Shown here one piece after another: positions 45,405 through 54,043 of a stretch of DNA of 64,000 bases. Location of the stretch: NCBI GenBank assembly GCA_004297305.1, contig SCTR01000006.1, positions 380,129-444,128 on the forward strand. Reading direction: 5' to 3'. The stretch's first letter is position 1; each line of letters begins with the position of its first letter. This stretch comes from Actinomycetota bacterium (GTDB lineage: Bacteria; Actinomycetota; Actinomycetes; S36-B12; FW305-bin1). The notes under the pieces are model-generated. The model saw only the letters and a program-made list of their open reading frames with translations. It had not been told where the DNA came from and did not search any database. A program made the translations under genes and the position numbers.

Positions 45405-47948
45405 ATGACCGGATCGGTGTCCGTGGTGCTGAACGTCGGTGGCCTGCACTGGGCCACGTCGCAGGACGTCGTAGAGCGCGCCCTCGCGCGCCGGCCCGGA
45501 GTCGTCGACGTTGCGGCGAATGCGGTGTCGCAGACGGCGCTGGTGACCTACGACCCGTCGGTGACGTCGATGACGCAACTGGTTGGCTGGGTGCGCGACT
45601 GCGGCTACCACTGCTCGGGCCGTTCGGTCCCCGACCACGTCTGCGACCCGATGGCCGAGCCCGCGCCGGCCGGCACGACCGCCGCCCACCTCGAGCACAC
45701 CGGGCACGCGGTGCACGTCGCCGAGGCTGAGCACACCGGGCACGGCGCCCCCGAAGTGGCGCAGCACGCGGCTGCGACGGCGGACCACGTCGGGCACGCG
45801 GGCCATGACGCCGCGGCCGCGCCGACGTCGAGCCCGCACGACGCGATGGGTCACGGCGGGCACGCGGGCATGTCGATGGCAGACATGGTCGCGGACATGC
45901 GCCGCCGGTTCCTGTTGGCACTGGTGCTGTCGATCCCGATCCTGTTGTGGTCCCCGATCGGGCGGGACGTCCTCGGGTTCGACGTGCCGGCACCGTTCGG
46001 GCTGCGCGACGACGTGGTCAGCCTGCTGCTGAGCATCCCGGTCGTGTTCTGGGCCGGGTGGATCTTCTTCGACGGAGCGGTCCGTGCGCTGCGGCAACGG
46101 ACGCTGGACATGATGGTGCTGGTCGCGGTCGCGATCGGCGCCGGCTGGCTATACAGCCTCGCGATCACCCTGACCGGCGGCGGCGAGGTGTTCTACGAGG
46201 CGGCCGCCGTCCTGACGACGTTCGTGCTCCTCGGTCACTGGTTCGAGATGCGGGCCCGCGGCGGCGCGAACGACGCAATCCGCACCCTGCTCGAGCTCGC
46301 ACCGCCGAAGGCGCTCGTGCAGCGCGGCTACGACTGGGTCGAGGTCGACACAGCCGACGTCGTCGTCGGGGACCTGCTGCTGGTGCGCCCGGGTGCGAAG
46401 ATCCCGGTCGACGGCGTCGTGCAGGACGGCGTCTCGGAGATCGACGAGTCGATGGTCACCGGCGAGTCCGTCCCCGTGGCCGTCACGGCCGGGTCGCCGG
46501 TGATCGGTGCGTCGGTGAACACCACCGGGTCGCTGCGCGTTCGGGCGACCAAGGTGGGCCGCGACACTGCCCTGGCCCAGATCGTCGCGATGGTCCAGGA
46601 GGCCCAGAACTCCAAGGCACCCGGCCAGCGCCTCGCCGACCGGGCCGCGTTCTGGCTCGTCCTGGTCGCCCTCGTTGGCGGGCTGGCAACGTTCCTGGCG
46701 TGGATGGCGCTGGGTCGCCCGGCGAGCGAGGCGCTGCTGTTCGCGATCACCGTCGTCGTCGTCACCTGCCCGGACGCCCTCGGCCTGGCGACCCCGACAG
46801 CCGTCATGGTCGGCACCGGCCTCGGCGCCGGACGCGGCGTCCTGTTCAAGACCGCCTGCGCGCTGGAGACGTCCGCCGCGATCGACACCGTCGTGATGGA
46901 CAAGACCGGCACCCTGACCCGCGGCGAGCCGTCAGTCACCGACCTCGTCGTCGCCGACGGCAACGACCCCGCTCGCGTGTTGGCGCTCGCCGCCGCCGTC
47001 GAGCGGGAGTCCGAGCACCCGCTGGCCGCCGCGATCGCCCGCCACGCCCTTGAGCAGGGAGCGGCGTCGCTGACCGCTACAGGGTTCGCGAACGTGCCCG
47101 GCCGGGGCGCCCACGCGCAGGTCGAGGGCGCCACTGTCGCCGTCGGGTCGCCGGGGTTGCTGCGCGGGCTGGGCCTGGCCGTCCCCGACGAGCTGGTCGC
47201 GGACCGCGACCGGCTGGCCGCGCTGGGACGCACCGCCGTCTTGATCGGCGTAGGTGACACCGCTGTGGCCGTCGTCGCACTCGCGGACCGCCCGCGCGAC
47301 ACAGCAGCCGCCGCCGTCACCGCGCTGCACGAGCTGGGCGTCGAGGTCGTCATGCTCACCGGTGACAACGAGGCGACCGCCCGGGCGATTGCCGCCGAGC
47401 TCGGAATCGACGCGGTCATCGCCGGGGTCTTGCCCGACGGGAAGGCCGCCCGCATCCAGGCTCTGCAGCAGGCAGGCAAGCGCGTGGCGATGGTCGGCGA
47501 CGGCGTCAACGACGCCCCCGCACTGGCCCTGGCCGATCTCGGCATCGCGATCGGTGCCGGCACCGATGTCGCCATCGAGACCGCCGACGTCGTCCTCATG
47601 CGCTCCGACCCGCTCGACGTCGCAGTCGCGCTGCGCGTCGGTCGGGGCACGGTGCGCAAGATGCGGCAGAACCTGGCCTGGGCGGTCGGCTACAACGCGA
47701 TCGCGCTGCCGATCGCGGCTGGGGTGTTCGAGCCGGCGTTCGGGCTGATGCTGCGCCCCGAGATCGCCGCTCTCACCATGTCCGGGTCCTCGGCGATCGT
47801 CGCGATCAACGCGGTGATGCTCAAGCGGCTGCGGCTTCCTTCACCGAACCTTCGCCAGACCGCCACCGCCCCGCCGGTGGACCGCGTCGACGCTGACCAT
47901 GCCGGGCACGGACCGTCCGCGACCGGCACGCAGGGGCGACCGTCATGA
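45405..47948 (+). CDS. P1B-type heavy-metal ATPase with CPD motif
   Basis: This 847-residue pump should export copper or a related metal. It starts with an HMA-like domain that lacks the CxxC motif (GGLHWATSQDV), followed by a His-rich linker (HTGHAVHVAEAEHTGHG, HGGHAGMSM; about residues 80-155). Catalytic parts are TGES, DKTGTLT (D499) and GDGVNDAPAL. The transmembrane metal motif is CPD (C455-P456-D457, TCPDALGLATP) instead of CPC or CPH. I chose the ATG with GAGGAGG six bases upstream; an ATG eight codons earlier is possible. CopR- and CsoR-like sites precede it. Confidence 0.93.
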   Translation: MTGSVSVVLNVGGLHWATSQDVVERALARRPGVVDVAANAVSQTALVTYDPSVTSMTQLVGWVRDCGYHCSGRSVPDHVCDPMAEPAPAGTTAAHLEHTGHAVHVAEAEHTGHGAPEVAQHAAATADHVGHAGHDAAAAPTSSPHDAMGHGGHAGMSMADMVADMRRRFLLALVLSIPILLWSPIGRDVLGFDVPAPFGLRDDVVSLLLSIPVVFWAGWIFFDGAVRALRQRTLDMMVLVAVAIGAGWLYSLAITLTGGGEVFYEAAAVLTTFVLLGHWFEMRARGGANDAIRTLLELAPPKALVQRGYDWVEVDTADVVVGDLLLVRPGAKIPVDGVVQDGVSEIDESMVTGESVPVAVTAGSPVIGASVNTTGSLRVRATKVGRDTALAQIVAMVQEAQNSKAPGQRLADRAAFWLVLVALVGGLATFLAWMALGRPASEALLFAITVVVVTCPDALGLATPTAVMVGTGLGAGRGVLFKTACALETSAAIDTVVMDKTGTLTRGEPSVTDLVVADGNDPARVLALAAAVERESEHPLAAAIARHALEQGAASLTATGFANVPGRGAHAQVEGATVAVGSPGLLRGLGLAVPDELVADRDRLAALGRTAVLIGVGDTAVAVVALADRPRDTAAAAVTALHELGVEVVMLTGDNEATARAIAAELGIDAVIAGVLPDGKAARIQALQQAGKRVAMVGDGVNDAPALALADLGIAIGAGTDVAIETADVVLMRSDPLDVAVALRVGRGTVRKMRQNLAWAVGYNAIALPIAAGVFEPAFGLMLRPEIAALTMSGSSAIVAINAVMLKRLRLPSPNLRQTATAPPVDRVDADHAGHGPSATGTQGRPS

Positions 47949-48163
47949 CGCGCAACCACGCCCACCACCTCGCCCACGCGTCGAGGCTGGCCACGTTGTG
48001 GGTGCGACTGGCGCTCATCGGCGCGCTCGCACCTCAGGCGATCATGCTGCCGGTGCCGGTGCATGAGCCTCGTTCCCGGCGACCTCTCCCGGGTCGCGGT
48101 CTCGAAACGGTGGACATCGCCGTTTCTGTCAATGGCCGCCGATGCCGGTCAGGCGCGGGCTGA
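47945..48163 (+). CDS. Possible small membrane protein, 72 residues
   Basis: An ATG overlaps the ATPase stop by four bases (ATGA) and opens a frame with a His-rich start (MTRNHAHHLAHASRL) and one hydrophobic stretch (LATLWVRLALIGALAPQAIM). The C-terminal third overlaps the end of the opposite-strand lipoprotein gene. I do not recognise it, and it could be chance; coupling and the hydrophobic segment are the only support. Confidence 0.3.
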   Translation: MTRNHAHHLAHASRLATLWVRLALIGALAPQAIMLPVPVHEPRSRRPLPGRGLETVDIAVSVNGRRCRSGAG

Positions 48164-49046
48164 ACGTCGAACCGCCGTCGGTCGACTCCACCACGGTCCC
48201 GCCGACCAGCACCGCGATCCGGTCGCCGTCGGCGGCTGCTGCAGCGGGCTGAGCGCCGGTGCTGCCGCGCTGGCTCCAGGTGGTCCCGCCGTCGGTCGAG
48301 ACGTGCACGGTGCCGTCCGGTGCGATCCCGTACAACCCGTCCGGGGTCCAGGCGAGGAAGGCGAGCAGTGGTGCGCCTGCGACCGGCTGCCAGCTGGCAC
48401 CGGTGTCGCGGGAGGCCATCGGGCCGGTCTGCGTGGTGGCCAGCGCCTGGGTCGGGTCGCCCGGGTCGAGGGCGACGTCGTAGACGCCGGGGTTGTCCAG
48501 GCGGGTGAAGGTCGCGCCGGCGTCGGTGGCTCGAAGCAGGGCGTTGTCGTGGGCGGAGACGCCCAGGATGGTGGAGCCTGTCGCGGTGAGCCGGTGGAAG
48601 TCGACCTCTCCGAGCAGGCTCAGAGTGGTCCACGTCGTGCCGTCGTCGGATGCTCTGAGGCCGAGGTCGCTGGGTAGGTCCTCCCCGGCACCGGGGTGCC
48701 CGGAGGCGAGCCAGCGGGTGCCGTCGTTGGTGAGGCCCATGACGTCGAACGGGGTCTCGCTGAGCAGCTGGGGTGGTTGCCCGGGTTCCTGCCGGTAGAG
48801 GCCTTCATGTGTGCCGAGCAGGAGAGCAGGTCCGTCGTAGGCGAGGTTGTGCACGTGCGACCAGGCGTCGCCGGCGACCTTGACCACAGATGCGACAGGT
48901 GACGGGGACCCCGGGCCCGTTGCCGACGACGATGTACTCGGCGCGGGCGAGGTGGGGGACGTAGCTCCCGTGGTGCTGCTGGCTGCGCAGCCGGTCAGGG
49001 CGAGGGCGGCGGCGACTCCGGCCGCCGTCAGGGCTGGCCGCCTCAT
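48129..49046 (-). CDS. F510_1955-type glycosylhydrolase-like lipoprotein
   Basis: The 305-residue protein starts with a lipoprotein signal (MRRPALTAAGVAAALALTGC) and a Ser/Thr/Pro-rich linker, then BNR/Asp-box repeats of a beta propeller (SDDGTTW, STDGGTTW, STDGGSTF). Such proteins travel with DUF305 and copper genes; the name of the family promises an enzyme activity that is not proven. ATG overlaps the DUF305 stop by four bases (ATGA). Confidence 0.82.
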   Translation of the reverse strand: MRRPALTAAGVAAALALTGCAASSTTGATSPTSPAPSTSSSATGPGSPSPVASVVKVAGDAWSHVHNLAYDGPALLLGTHEGLYRQEPGQPPQLLSETPFDVMGLTNDGTRWLASGHPGAGEDLPSDLGLRASDDGTTWTTLSLLGEVDFHRLTATGSTILGVSAHDNALLRATDAGATFTRLDNPGVYDVALDPGDPTQALATTQTGPMASRDTGASWQPVAGAPLLAFLAWTPDGLYGIAPDGTVHVSTDGGTTWSQRGSTGAQPAAAAADGDRIAVLVGGTVVESTDGGSTFSPRLTGIGGH

Positions 49047-49660
49047 CCGGTGAGCAAGGCCCGCATGGTGGTGATCTCGGCGGCCTGCCCGGCGACGACG
49101 GCTTCGGCGAGCGCCTTCACGTCGGCGTCGGCGGTCGTGGTCAGGACCTGGTTGGCCATGGCGAGGGCGCCCTGGTGGTGGGCGATCATCATGCCCAGCC
49201 ACATCCGGTCGAAGTCCTCGCCAGTGGCGTCGGTCAGGTTCGCCATGTCCTGCTCGCTCATCATCCCGGCCATGCTCATCCCGCCCATGTCGGACGAGCC
49301 GTGGTCCATCGAGCCGTCCGAGGCCATGCCGGCCATCTGGGTCGGTGCTCCCCAGCGACCCAGCCAGTCGGTCATCTGCGCGATCTCGGGGTCCTGCGCG
49401 GTCTTGATCTGCTCGGCCAGGGCCCGGACCTCGTCGCCGGTGGGCTTGGCCAGGGCGATGTCGGCCATCTCCACGGCCTGCTCATGGTGGGGGATCATCA
49501 ACTGGGCGAACGCTACGTCGGCGTCGCGACCGTCGAGGCTGGCGATCGCGGATACCGCGTTCGTCGGGGCGGTGCTGTGGTCGCCTGTGCCGCAGGCGGC
49601 GAGGGTCAGGGCAAGGGCCAGGCCGGTGGCGGCCAGGGCGAGGGGGCGTCGGGCGCTCAT
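49043..49660 (-). CDS. DUF305 secreted copper-associated lipoprotein
   Basis: The 205-residue protein has a lipoprotein signal (LALTLAAC), two DUF305 motifs with paired histidines (MIPHHEQAVEMADIA and MIAHHQGALAMANQV) and a Met-rich middle (MAGMASDGSMDHG, MGGMSMAGMM) that could bind copper. Related proteins are induced by copper in other actinobacteria. It follows the oxidase by 89 bases and is coupled to the F510_1955-type gene. Confidence 0.9.
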   Translation of the reverse strand: MSARRPLALAATGLALALTLAACGTGDHSTAPTNAVSAIASLDGRDADVAFAQLMIPHHEQAVEMADIALAKPTGDEVRALAEQIKTAQDPEIAQMTDWLGRWGAPTQMAGMASDGSMDHGSSDMGGMSMAGMMSEQDMANLTDATGEDFDRMWLGMMIAHHQGALAMANQVLTTTADADVKALAEAVVAGQAAEITTMRALLTG

Positions 49661-49749
49661 CGCGTTCGGTGTCTCCTTGCGGTGTCCGCCGGGGCCTGCT
49701 GCCCCGACGAGGGCGGGTGTTCGCCGGGCTGGCCGGCGGGTCGGGTGGG

Positions 49750-51225
49750 TCAGGTCGTGTACTCGAGGCGGGTCATCATCCCGGCCTCCATGTGGAACCC
49801 GTTGTGGCAGTGCAGCATCCAGCGGCCGGGGTTGTCGGCAAACACGCTCACCTCGACGGCCCCCATCGAGGGGACCAGGACGGTGTCCTTGCGCGCGCCG
49901 GTGCCGCCGGCGTCGCCGAGCTGGAACGTGTGCCCGTGCAGGTGGATCGGGTGCGGCATCATCGAGTGGTTCATGATCCGCAGCCGACTGGTCTGCCCTC
50001 CGGTCACCGACAGCGGGTTGGTCTCGTCGTAGGTGCGGCCGTTGATCGTCCACACGTACGGCGCCATCGACCCGCCGAGCACGACGTCCTGGCTGCCAGC
50101 CGAGTCGGCGGCGGGCAGCGCGGCGCCGGGTGCGGCGGTGAGCGCGCCGACGGTCAGCGGGTAGCTGTCGAGCTCGCGCGGCCGGTACGTGACGGCCGGG
50201 ACCGTCCCGGAGCCGGCGCGCACGAGAGCTCGGGCGAGCCCGGTCTTGCCGACCGGCTGTGCGACGAGCGGGAACACTCCGTCGGCGAGGGTGAGGGTGG
50301 CGTCGTACCGCTCGCCCATCCCGAGCCGGATCACCGACGCGGGCACCGGGTTCACCGGGTAGCCGTCGGTGTGGGTGACCGACATCGTGTGCCCGTCGAG
50401 GGCGACGTCGAAGATCGTGTCGGACGCCGCGTTGATGATGCGGAGTCGCACGCGTTGGCCGGGAGTGCCGGTCAGGACGTCGGGGTCCTGGGGCGCGTGC
50501 CCGTTGACGAGGTAGAGCGGGTAGTCGACGTCGCCGCCGTCCATCCCACTCATTCCGCCCATGCCCATCCCCATGTGGCCCATGCCGTTGCCGTCGCGTC
50601 CGGCCTCGACGAGGTCCGCGAGGAGCTGCTCGGGGGTCTTGCCGACCCCGTCGGTCCAGTCGTCGAGGGTCACGACCCACTCGAGGTCGTAGCGCCCGGG
50701 CTCATCGGGGGCGTCGATGATGAACGGCGCGTACAGGCCCCGGTCGAGCTGCATGCCGTGGTGCGGGTGGAACCAGTGCGTGCCGGCGTCGGGGACGACG
50801 AAGTCGTACTCGAACATCGCCCCGGCCGCGATCGCCGGGGTCGTCAGGCCGGGGACGCCGTCCATGTCGTTGCGCAGCGCGAGCCCGTGCCAGTGGACGC
50901 TGGTCTCCTCCGGCAGCCCGTTGCTGACCTCGACCTGGACCCGGTCGCCGGCGGTCGCGCGCAGCATCGGACCGGGGACGGTGTCGCCGTACGCCCACGT
51001 CGTCACCACCCGGCCAGCGAGATCAACCTGGACGGGCTGCGCGGTCAGACGCAGCCGTCGGGTCTGCCCGGTGGTCGGGCGCGCCGACTCCGCCTTGGCG
51101 ACGAGCCCGGCGAGGGCGGAGGCGTTCGGGGCCGGGGCCCCGGCCCCGGAGCAGGCAGCGAGCGTCGCGACCGCACCGGCACCCGCGGCGCCGAGCAGCA
51201 GCGCGCGTCGGGTGAGCGTGGGCAC
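49750..51225 (-). CDS. Multicopper oxidase, exported
   Basis: This 491-residue enzyme probably oxidises Cu(I) to the less toxic Cu(II) outside the membrane. The N-terminus has a twin-arginine signal (TRRALLLGAAGAGAVATLAAC) that also ends in a lipobox. All four copper-ligand motifs are present: HWHG, HPHHG, HPIHLHGHTF and HCHNGFHMEAGM. A Met-rich loop (GMGHMGMGMGGMSGM) fits cuprous-oxidase members. The GTG start has GGAG upstream. First gene of a leftward operon with DUF305 and the lipoprotein. Confidence 0.94.
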   Translation of the reverse strand: MPTLTRRALLLGAAGAGAVATLAACSGAGAPAPNASALAGLVAKAESARPTTGQTRRLRLTAQPVQVDLAGRVVTTWAYGDTVPGPMLRATAGDRVQVEVSNGLPEETSVHWHGLALRNDMDGVPGLTTPAIAAGAMFEYDFVVPDAGTHWFHPHHGMQLDRGLYAPFIIDAPDEPGRYDLEWVVTLDDWTDGVGKTPEQLLADLVEAGRDGNGMGHMGMGMGGMSGMDGGDVDYPLYLVNGHAPQDPDVLTGTPGQRVRLRIINAASDTIFDVALDGHTMSVTHTDGYPVNPVPASVIRLGMGERYDATLTLADGVFPLVAQPVGKTGLARALVRAGSGTVPAVTYRPRELDSYPLTVGALTAAPGAALPAADSAGSQDVVLGGSMAPYVWTINGRTYDETNPLSVTGGQTSRLRIMNHSMMPHPIHLHGHTFQLGDAGGTGARKDTVLVPSMGAVEVSVFADNPGRWMLHCHNGFHMEAGMMTRLEYTT

Positions 51226-51311
51226 AGCGACTCCAACCGTCGGGGGCGCCACGATGCGCGGCGCTATGAACAAGGTTCACCGGCAGCGGTCGAGGACCCG
51301 TTCAGGACCGA

Positions 51312-51349
51312 TGAAGGAACAATGAAGATCGGGGCATTCACCGTTCCTT
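51312..51349. promoter_or_regulatory. CopR-like repeat and 36-bp inverted repeat between oxidase and SHOCT genes
   Basis: TGAAG occurs at 51312-51316 and 51323-51327, the 11-base period also seen before the ATPase. The second copy is part of an inverted repeat (51314-51349) with arms AAGGAAC and GTTCCTT and inner TGAA/TTCA, 10 bases apart. The site could serve both divergent operons. A TTGACC that could be the -35 of the SHOCT side starts at 51348. Confidence 0.68.
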
Positions 51350-51421
51350 GACCCCCGTGCGCTGCGTTCCTCCATCTGCGGGACCGACACTCGTCGTGAC
51401 TCGCACGGAAGGAGCACGGAC

Positions 51422-51700
51422 ATGATGAACTGGAGCACCGGCTGGAACGGTGGCGGCTGGGCCGCGATGAGCCTGATGACGCTGTTCTGGGCCGCGCTGA
51501 TCGGCCTCGCCATCTGGGCCGCAGTTCGCCTGATGGCGCCCCGCGGCAGTGGGACGCACCCGGTCGCGACACCCCGGGCCACGCTCGATGCGCGACTGGC
51601 GTCGGGCGCGATCGACGCGGAGGAGTACGCGCGGCTGCGCCGGCTGCTCGAGGGCAGCGCCCCGGGCACCGTCGTCGGCGACACCCCAACGCGTTCGTGA
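51422..51700 (+). CDS. SHOCT-domain membrane protein
   Basis: The 92-residue protein has one membrane helix (LMTLFWAALIGLAIWAAVRLM) and a C-terminal SHOCT motif (LDARLASGAIDAEEYARLRRLL). SHOCT proteins of this size often sit beside two-component systems and copper genes in actinobacteria; the role is unknown. It has GGAAGGAG upstream and starts with two ATG codons. It precedes regulator 2 by 43 bases. Confidence 0.85.
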   Translation: MMNWSTGWNGGGWAAMSLMTLFWAALIGLAIWAAVRLMAPRGSGTHPVATPRATLDARLASGAIDAEEYARLRRLLEGSAPGTVVGDTPTRS

Positions 51701-51743
51701 CCGCAGGTAGCGTGGCGGGGCGCACCGCCCGAGGAGGACCCCC

Positions 51744-52433
51744 ATGGGGGAGCAGCTGACCGTCCTGGTCGTCGACGACGAGGTCGCGCTGGCGACCGTC
51801 GTCGCCGGCTACCTCGAGCATGAAGGGTTCACCGCGCTGCAGGCCCACGACGGCCCGACCGCCGTCGCTCTCGCCCAGAAGCACCGACCGGACCTGATCG
51901 TCCTGGACGTGATGCTGCCCGGCTTCGACGGCGTCGAGGCGTGCCGACGCATCCGAGGGTTCACCGACGCGTACATCATCATGCTCACTGCTCGCGACGA
52001 GGAGATCGACAAGATCGTCGGGCTGTCCGTCGGGGCGGACGACTACCTGGTCAAGCCGTTCTCCCCCCGCGAGCTCATCGCGCGGGTAAGGGCGATGCTG
52101 CGCCGACCCCGCGCCGTCCCCGTCAACCCGGCGGTGACCGTGCTGGGCGACCTGACGATCGACGCGGAGGCCCGCAAGGTCACCGTCGCCGGGACCCCGA
52201 TCGACCTGACCCGAACCGAGTTCGACCTGCTCGCCGCGATGGCAGACCGGCCGCGCGCTGCGTTCTCCCGCCGCCAGCTCATCACCGAGGTGTGGGGTGC
52301 GGACTGGTACGGCGACGAGCACCTCGTCGACGTCCACATCGGGCACCTGCGCCGCAAGCTCGGCGACGACGCCACCGAGCCCCGCTACGTGCGCACCGTC
52401 CGCGGCGTCGGCTACGGCCTGGGCGACGGATGA
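51744..52433 (+). CDS. OmpR-family response regulator 2 (CopR candidate)
   Basis: The 229-residue protein has a receiver domain (VLVVDDEVALATVV, aspartate in VLDVMLPG, LVKPFSP) and a winged-helix domain (LTRTEFDLLAAMA, RYVRTVRGVGYG). Its place beside the oxidase operon and the TGAAG repeats makes it the best candidate for the protein that binds both copper promoters. ATG with GAGGAGGAC upstream; its stop overlaps the kinase start (ATGA). Confidence 0.93.
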   Translation: MGEQLTVLVVDDEVALATVVAGYLEHEGFTALQAHDGPTAVALAQKHRPDLIVLDVMLPGFDGVEACRRIRGFTDAYIIMLTARDEEIDKIVGLSVGADDYLVKPFSPRELIARVRAMLRRPRAVPVNPAVTVLGDLTIDAEARKVTVAGTPIDLTRTEFDLLAAMADRPRAAFSRRQLITEVWGADWYGDEHLVDVHIGHLRRKLGDDATEPRYVRTVRGVGYGLGDG

Positions 52434-53551
52434 CCCGGCGGCTGCCGCGCCTGGCGACGCGGCTCATGACGGCACAGGCACTGGTCATCGCCGTGGGTGC
52501 GCTCACCCTGCTCGCAGCGACCGCGCTCATCGCACCGGGCCTGTTCCACGACCACCTCGCCATGACCGGGGAGGACTCCCCAGCCGTCGTCGATCACGCC
52601 GAGCAGGCGTTCGCCTCCGCGACCGCCGTGTCCATCACCCTGGCGACGCTCGCGTCGCTGCTGGCCGCGGGACTGGTGTCGTGGGTGATCGTGCGCCGGG
52701 TGTCCCGCCCCGTCGAGGACCTCGCAACCGCGGCCGCCGCGGTCGCCGCAGGCACGTACGCGATCGACGTGCCTGACGCGTCGTTCGCGACCGAGCTCGA
52801 CGACCTCTCCACCGCGTTCTCGCACATGGCTTCCCGCCTGTCCGACACCGAGATCAGCCGCAGCCGCCTGCTTGCCGACCTCGCGCACGAGGTCCGCACC
52901 CCATTGGCAACCCTCGAGGCCTACATCGACGGTCTCGAGGACGGCGTCGTGGAAACCGGACCGGACGCCTACGCGACCATGCGCGACCAGGTGTCCCGGC
53001 TGCGGCGCCTCTCGATCGACCTGCGCGAAGCCGCCGCGGCCGGTGAGCACGCGCTGCACCTGGTCCTCGCCGACGTCGACGTTGCCGAAGTCGCCCAAGC
53101 CGCGGTCGCCGCGGCGGAACCCCGCTACCAGGCCAAGGGCGTCACCCTCACCTACAGCGGGCCAGACTCCGGGCTCGACGTGGACGCGGACCGCGGGCGC
53201 ATCGCTCAGGTGCTGGCGAACCTGCTGGACAACGCCCTGCGCCACACACCGCCAGGGGAGAGCGTCGAGGTGGCCACCGCCATCTCTGGCAGCGGGCCCG
53301 GCAGGGCGGTCACGGTGCAGGTATCCGACACCGGGGAGGGCATCCCCACCGACCAGCTCGCGCTCGTGTTCGACCGGTTCCACCGTGTCGACACCTCTCG
53401 CTCGAGCAGCGACGGGTCCGGTAGCGGACTGGGACTGACGATCGCCCGAGCCATCGCCGTGGACCACGGCGGCCGCCTCGACGCCGCCAGCGCCGGACCC
53501 GGACGCGGCGCCACGTTCACCCTCACTCTGCCCACGACTTCCGGCCGCTGA
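52430..53551 (+). CDS. Sensor histidine kinase 2 (CopS candidate)
   Basis: The 373-residue kinase has two membrane helices around a short outer loop with His and acidic residues (GLFHDHLAMTGEDSPAVVDHAE), a HAMP region, the phospho-acceptor LADLAHEVRTPLATLE and ATPase motifs NLLDNALRHTP, DTGEGIP and GSGLGLTIA. The loop matches kinase 1 closely. It probably senses copper outside the membrane and controls regulator 2. Confidence 0.92.
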   Translation: MTRRLPRLATRLMTAQALVIAVGALTLLAATALIAPGLFHDHLAMTGEDSPAVVDHAEQAFASATAVSITLATLASLLAAGLVSWVIVRRVSRPVEDLATAAAAVAAGTYAIDVPDASFATELDDLSTAFSHMASRLSDTEISRSRLLADLAHEVRTPLATLEAYIDGLEDGVVETGPDAYATMRDQVSRLRRLSIDLREAAAAGEHALHLVLADVDVAEVAQAAVAAAEPRYQAKGVTLTYSGPDSGLDVDADRGRIAQVLANLLDNALRHTPPGESVEVATAISGSGPGRAVTVQVSDTGEGIPTDQLALVFDRFHRVDTSRSSSDGSGSGLGLTIARAIAVDHGGRLDAASAGPGRGATFTLTLPTTSGR

Positions 53552-53605
53552 CCCGAACCGCAATCCGCGACGGGGATCCGATCTTCTCGCTCGCTCGGCG
53601 CAGAG

Positions 53606-53647
53606 TTACGCGCTGGCGGTGCAGAGGGATAGCATCGTTCTATGACG
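53606..53647 (+). promoter_or_regulatory. Probable leaderless promoter and operator of the CmtR-like gene
   Basis: A -10-like TAGCAT (53630-53635) ends six bases before the ATG at 53642, with TTACGC (53606-53611) 18 bases upstream as -35. That spacing fits a leaderless transcript; no Shine-Dalgarno is seen. ATCGT and ACGAT form an inverted repeat (53632-53636 and 53643-53647) over the start codon, a possible operator. Confidence 0.5.
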
Positions 53648-54043
53648 ATGAAAGCGCCCTCAGTCGCTGTTTCGAACCAGTCCGCGCATGCGGCGGATCC
53701 CTGGGTGGCCGAGACGGGGTCGCTGGTTGCCGCGGCGAGCTTGTTCCGTGGTCTGGGCGATGTGTCGCGCCTCGCGATCCTGGGCCACCTGATGCTCGGT
53801 GAGCACAAGGTCGTGGAGCTGACGGATCATCTGGGGTTGGCGCAGTCGACGGTGTCGGCGCACCTGCGCTGTCTGTTGGACTGCGGGATGGTGCAGGTGC
53901 GGGCCGAGGGCCGTGCGTCTGTGTACTCCCTCACGGTTGAACCAGAGGTCCTCGGCGTGCTGACGGCGGCCGAGCGGCTGTTGGCCGCGACCGGCGACGC
54001 AGTGGTGCTGTGCCCGCGCTACGGGAAGGGCACTGCCCGATGA
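53642..54043 (+). CDS. ArsR/SmtB-family metal repressor, CmtR type
   Basis: The 133-residue regulator has the ArsR winged helix (LAILGHLMLGEHKVVELTDHLGLAQSTVSAHLRCLLDCGMV). The two cysteines in RCLLDCG on the DNA-recognition helix, plus one near the C-terminus (VVLCPRYG), match the Cd/Pb-binding set of mycobacterial CmtR. It should repress the two CDF genes downstream until cadmium, lead or zinc binds. Stop overlaps the next start (ATGA). Confidence 0.88.
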   Translation: MTMKAPSVAVSNQSAHAADPWVAETGSLVAAASLFRGLGDVSRLAILGHLMLGEHKVVELTDHLGLAQSTVSAHLRCLLDCGMVQVRAEGRASVYSLTVEPEVLGVLTAAERLLAATGDAVVLCPRYGKGTAR

